A stretch of 7,103 nt of DNA from Thermococcus sp. GTDB taxonomy: Archaea > Methanobacteriota_B > Thermococci > Thermococcales > Thermococcaceae. The notes under the pieces were generated by a model, which was not told the DNA's origin, did not search any database, and saw nothing but the letters and a program-made list of their open reading frames with translations. Of this stretch, positions 4,195 through 7,103 are shown piece after piece; the first letter of the stretch is position 1, and every line of letters begins with the position of its first letter. Made by a program: the position numbers and the translations under genes. The DNA is taken from NCBI GenBank assembly GCA_027062125.1, contig JAMOTW010000098.1:1-7103 (forward strand), written 5' to 3'.

Positions 4195-6974
4195 AACCAC
4201 CACCCGTTCATGCCCGCATTACCGGTACTTTTGGCTTCGTTCTCCCTTCGTATGTTGTGAACCAAAACCTTGAGACGCTCCGTGAAATCGTTCCCAACCG
4301 GAAGGTTTTCCCTGATCATCATCTCAACGTTCTCGATGGCCCTCATGAGGTCAGCCAAATTCTGAACGGTGTAGAACTTGAGGTCGTTGAGCGTGTTGAG
4401 GAGCTCTGCCTTCCTGTTAAGCTCTGCGTAAGCTAAAGCCAGCTTTCCGAGCGTCTCAACCACGAGCCTTCTGTTCTTCAGCATTTCCCCGGCAGTTTTG
4501 CTCTGTTTCAAGGCCTGCATACTCTTTGCTAAGGACTTCTTGAGCTCCTCAACCTCCTTCTCAAGCTCGGCCTTCCTCTTCTCGACTTCTCGGAGCTTCT
4601 CCAGGTCTTTGAGGAACTCATCAACGCTCTGATAGCGCTCCTCCTTACGCTTTGCGAGTAACTTCTCAAAAATTCCATCGTACTTCGCCAGCTGTGAGTT
4701 TATCTTTGAGGGCGGGGTAAAGCGATAACCCTCGTCAACTATCTTTCCAAAGACCTCCTCGTAAGTGTAGCCCTCAAAGGGAAGCCTTCCGGTTAATAAC
4801 TCGTAGAAGGTAACTCCTAACTGCCAGATGTCCGTTCTATGGTCAGTATGACCATACTTGCTCGGGAGAAGGTGTTCAGGGGAAGCATAAAGCGGCGTGT
4901 AGCCCAAAACGCTCCTGCTTGAGCTCATCGTTCCAAGCTTTGCTAAACCCCAGTCGGTAATCTTCGGGGTCAAGTCCGCCTTGAGGAGGATGTTTAGAGG
5001 TTTTAAGTCCCGATGATAGATGCCCTTCGAGTGTGCGTACTTGAGCCCCTCGGCGATGCCCCTGATGAGCTTTAATGCCGTCTCCTCATCAACGGGCTTC
5101 GGATACTTGTCCAAGTCCCGGACGGTTTTTCCATCAACCTCAACGCCCTCGATGAACTCCATCTCAAGGTAAGGGATCGGCAGGATGTCCACATCGTAGA
5201 GTTTCACGATGTTCTGGTGGTTGAGGTGTAACCACGTCGAGACTTCTTTAATGAACGTCTTGCTCGTCCTCTCGTCAATGCGCGGTATCTTGAGGGCGAC
5301 TATTTTGCCGTCTTTCTTCCTTTTAACCTTGAAAACCTTGGCGAAGCCGCCCTCACCGAGGAACTCAAGGGGCTCGTAGCGAGAGAGCAATTCAGACGGG
5401 AAGCCTGGAACCGGGGGTTCTTGGTGGGTGGGCTTCCTCGCTGGCACCGCCGGTTCTTCGGGCTTTTTGGCTTCCGCTGGTGCCGGCTCGGACTTCTTTT
5501 CGGGGGCCGGCTTTCCGGGTTCCCTCCTGATTTCTTGGGCTGGTGCGGGCTCTTTTTCCGCTTTAACCTTCGCACTCTTTGGTTTCTTCTTAGATTCCCC
5601 TCCCCTGGTTTTTACCATAACCCCACCGATGACAAAGAGAGCCAAGAGCGCACCGATGATGTAGGCTGTGTTAATTCCTTCGGCTCTTGCTTTCCCCGCA
5701 TCCAGAATCACACTGTCAGACACCCTGAGAGGAAACTCAGAAACTTGGATTCCAATGGAGTCAGGAACCAGCGGTGGCACCGAGGGCTGGTCGGGTTGAA
5801 GGAACCTATCCGAGCTGATGGATATGGAAGTCTGCACCACTGAGACGTTGGAGTCCCGGCACCCTTGGCAGTCTTTTGGTATTGCCCTGGGGTTCAGGGT
5901 TAGGAGTACCACCTGCGCCAAGCTCGTGTTCAGATATGACCTCATGGCTATCGTTAGCGTTTCGTCTCCCAGTGACGCGTCAAGCACGCGACCGCTCAGG
6001 GGGGAGGTGAAGGCTACCTGCTCCTTAATCTCTCCGCTACCGTCCGTCAAAAGTACAACCACGTCACCAGCGTTGAAGATGCGCGTTGCCGTTCCCACCA
6101 GCACCAGGTTTTTCCCCCAGGGTAGAACCCGGTCGATGGAGAGTTTTGTGTCCCCTGGAGAGTACGTCTTCGCTGAGATTACCGTACCGTTTGGCTTCAA
6201 CTTCACTAGGAAACCCTTCTCCTCCCCACCGGATTCCAAGTTCCCTACGAGGGCAATCCCATCGTCTGTTACGGTCACCTCCCTCAGCTCCGCCTGGGGG
6301 TAGATGCCATACACCTTTCCCCATATCACGACGCCCCCGGGAGAGAGCACTGCAACCGCTGGACCTTTTCCCCTGTTGCCGGCCAGCAGGAGGTAATCGT
6401 TTTCCAGTGGCTCTATCTTCACGAGCTTGAGGTCGTACGTCCCCTTGTACCTGCGAACCCACTCCAGACTTCCGGAAGGATCGAGCTTAAGGACGAGGTA
6501 CTCCCCCTGAGCGTCCAGCTCAACCAGCCCGAACACGCTTCCATCTCTATCTACGCCTGCCGCCACCAGATCCTTGCCCTCGGGTGATATGTAAATCCTC
6601 GACCATACCACCTTTCCGTTTCCGTCAAGCTTGGCAAACCATATTCCCCTGCCATTTCCAATCGTTCCACCAGTAACTATGAACCCGTTTGGACAGCTTT
6701 CCAGCACCTTTCCCGTGAGATCGTAATCACTCTTGATGAGCTTGGACCATGCGATTTCTCCATTTTCCTTGACCTTTGCTATCACCACACCTCCCTTGGC
6801 CTTTCCGAGGAGCACCGCATCGCCATTTAGATTTACTACCCTGACTGTTTCCTCGGGGTCGATGTTGGAGTAAGCCCTAGCCCACGATTCCGTCATGGCC
6901 TGTGAGCTTGAAGCCGCAAAGAGAACTGCTATGATTCCAATGACAACGCCCATTTTTAACGCGGCTGAGCTCAT
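4191..6974 (-). CDS. Transmembrane receptor Ser/Thr protein kinase with beta-propeller ectodomain
   Basis: A 927-residue Hanks-type receptor kinase. From the ATG at 6974: signal peptide (1-26, ending SSQA); ectodomain of about 30-365 with seven motifs of the form hhW.+.Y (ESWARAY, EIAWSKLI, KVVWSRIY, SLEWVRRY, VVIWGKVY, TVISAKTY, EIKEQVAF) every 43-51 residues, read as a seven-bladed propeller; a CQGC motif (369-372); a linker; membrane helix 436-454; a Lys/Pro/Glu/Ala-rich linker (459-525). The kinase domain is about 533-790: GEGGFAKVF, K562 in VALK, helix-C E577, HRDLKPLN (H654, D656, K658, N661), DWG 674-676 in place of DFG, SPE 698-700, D715, R780. An SSSRS cluster lies in the activation segment. 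A coiled coil (about 793-830) and helical tail end the protein. All catalytic residues are kept, so activity is expected. The gene overlaps the preceding PP2C gene and the following PEGA gene by four bases each. The layout recalls bacterial prpC-prkC pairs, with a propeller replacing PASTA repeats. Ligand and substrates are unknown. An in-frame GTG at 6980 is a less likely start. Confidence 0.96.
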   Translation of the reverse strand: MSSAALKMGVVIGIIAVLFAASSSQAMTESWARAYSNIDPEETVRVVNLNGDAVLLGKAKGGVVIAKVKENGEIAWSKLIKSDYDLTGKVLESCPNGFIVTGGTIGNGRGIWFAKLDGNGKVVWSRIYISPEGKDLVAAGVDRDGSVFGLVELDAQGEYLVLKLDPSGSLEWVRRYKGTYDLKLVKIEPLENDYLLLAGNRGKGPAVAVLSPGGVVIWGKVYGIYPQAELREVTVTDDGIALVGNLESGGEEKGFLVKLKPNGTVISAKTYSPGDTKLSIDRVLPWGKNLVLVGTATRIFNAGDVVVLLTDGSGEIKEQVAFTSPLSGRVLDASLGDETLTIAMRSYLNTSLAQVVLLTLNPRAIPKDCQGCRDSNVSVVQTSISISSDRFLQPDQPSVPPLVPDSIGIQVSEFPLRVSDSVILDAGKARAEGINTAYIIGALLALFVIGGVMVKTRGGESKKKPKSAKVKAEKEPAPAQEIRREPGKPAPEKKSEPAPAEAKKPEEPAVPARKPTHQEPPVPGFPSELLSRYEPLEFLGEGGFAKVFKVKRKKDGKIVALKIPRIDERTSKTFIKEVSTWLHLNHQNIVKLYDVDILPIPYLEMEFIEGVEVDGKTVRDLDKYPKPVDEETALKLIRGIAEGLKYAHSKGIYHRDLKPLNILLKADLTPKITDWGLAKLGTMSSSRSVLGYTPLYASPEHLLPSKYGHTDHRTDIWQLGVTFYELLTGRLPFEGYTYEEVFGKIVDEGYRFTPPSKINSQLAKYDGIFEKLLAKRKEERYQSVDEFLKDLEKLREVEKRKAELEKEVEELKKSLAKSMQALKQSKTAGEMLKNRRLVVETLGKLALAYAELNRKAELLNTLNDLKFYTVQNLADLMRAIENVEMMIRENLPVGNDFTERLKVLVHNIRRENEAKSTGNAGMNGWWL
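4197..4205 (-). promoter_or_regulatory. Ribosome-binding site deciding the PEGA protein start
   Basis: GGGTGGTGG lies just before the ATG at 4194; the GGGTGG part has a five-base spacer. Two in-frame GTG codons (4203, 4200) lie inside this sequence, so a longer open frame exists, but using them would remove the ribosome-binding site. The ATG also forms an ATGA overlap with the stop of the upstream gene, typical of translational coupling. Confidence 0.6.
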
Positions 6975-7103
6975 TTCCACACCACCACCGTCACGTTGTC
7001 CTTCGTAACCAGCAGAGCCTCCTCTACGAGCCGTCTGGCGATCTCCTCTGCGGTCCTGCCGGTTGATGCTATCTCGACTATCCGTTCCTCATCTACGTAG
7101 TCG
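6971..7103 (-). CDS. PP2C-type Ser/Thr protein phosphatase, C-terminal end (partial)
   Basis: Only the last 43 codons are in the window (frame from 7102, stop TGA at 6971-6973); the start lies beyond base 7103. The visible peptide begins DYVDEERIVEIASTGRTAEE and ends in LVTKDNVTVVVWK. The D-E-x-I-V segment, an A/R-rich helix with LVEEAL, and the closing K-DN-VTVVV match the C-terminal motifs of bacterial and archaeal PP2C (PPM) phosphatases, where the Asp of the DN pair binds catalytic metal. These enzymes are Mg/Mn-dependent and remove phosphate from Ser/Thr, which fits a gene directly upstream of, and overlapping by ATGA with, a receptor kinase. It probably ends without a membrane anchor, since the chain stops two residues after the last strand. 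Family assignment rests on a short fragment but a characteristic one. Confidence 0.85.
   Translation of the reverse strand, partial: DYVDEERIVEIASTGRTAEEIARRLVEEALLVTKDNVTVVVWK
6980..6989 (-). promoter_or_regulatory. Ribosome-binding site deciding the receptor kinase start
   Basis: GGTGGTGGTG, inside the last codons of the phosphatase gene, sits five bases before the ATG at 6974. The alternative in-frame GTG at 6980 overlaps the end of this site, so the ATG is favoured. The same arrangement recurs at the PEGA gene (4197-4205). The G/T repeat also encodes the Val run of the phosphatase C-terminus, so the site serves both roles. Confidence 0.6.

Noticed and set aside
4605..5378. Possible different origin of the receptor kinase domain, because its codons look slightly more AT-rich than those of the PEGA gene
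   Set aside because: Sample counts by eye gave 45-57% GC against about 58% in one PEGA-gene sample, too small and patchy to support transfer or recent fusion.
5421..6303. Overlapping plus-strand open frames opposite the receptor kinase linker and ectodomain
   Set aside because: Low-complexity Gly/Phe/Arg or Ser/Pro-rich products mirror the Lys/Pro/Ala linker and propeller codons on the other strand; they are shadows.
6975..6980. GTG start adding two residues to the receptor kinase
   Set aside because: The GTG falls at the end of the ribosome-binding site; the ATG at 6974 has proper spacing and an ATGA overlap.

Overview
The window looks like part of a hyperthermophilic euryarchaeal chromosome, most likely Thermococcus or a close relative. 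This is inferred from moderately high GC, frequent AGG/ATA/GAG codons, Lys/Glu/Arg-rich proteins, GGTG-type Shine-Dalgarno sites, gene overlaps of the ATGA type, and the mix of PEGA, beta-propeller and Hanks-type kinase domains. No database search was possible, so genus is an inference. Every real gene lies on the minus strand, so the locus reads from high to low coordinates. There is no RNA gene, CRISPR array, IS element or attachment site that I can see.

Layout in transcription order: (1) the last 43 codons of a PP2C-type Ser/Thr protein phosphatase (6971-7103, 5' part outside the window); (2) a single-pass receptor Ser/Thr kinase (4191-6974) with signal peptide, predicted seven-bladed beta-propeller ectodomain, one membrane helix, Lys/Pro-rich linker, Hanks kinase domain and helical tail; (3) a membrane protein without a kinase domain (2158-4194) with signal peptide, predicted seven-bladed propeller, three PEGA domains, one membrane helix and a helical cytoplasmic tail; (4) after an 89-base gap that may hold a promoter and a structured leader, a soluble Ser/Thr kinase (101-2068) with about 300 residues of helical, TPR-like sequence before its kinase domain; (5) the first 30 codons of a secreted or membrane-anchored protein (1-91). 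Genes 1-2 and 2-3 overlap by four bases (ATGA) and each downstream start has a GGTGGTGG ribosome-binding site; gene 5 starts nine bases after gene 4, with its ribosome-binding site spanning the stop codon of gene 4.

Taken together the window is a reversible protein-phosphorylation module: an eraser (PP2C), two writers (one transmembrane, one soluble) and a propeller/PEGA receptor-like protein. My working hypothesis is that the PEGA protein plus the soluble kinase form a 'split' version of the fused receptor kinase, both counteracted by the same phosphatase. The signal sensed and the substrates are unknown. Both kinases keep the catalytic residues but have DWG in place of DFG, as in eukaryotic CK2.
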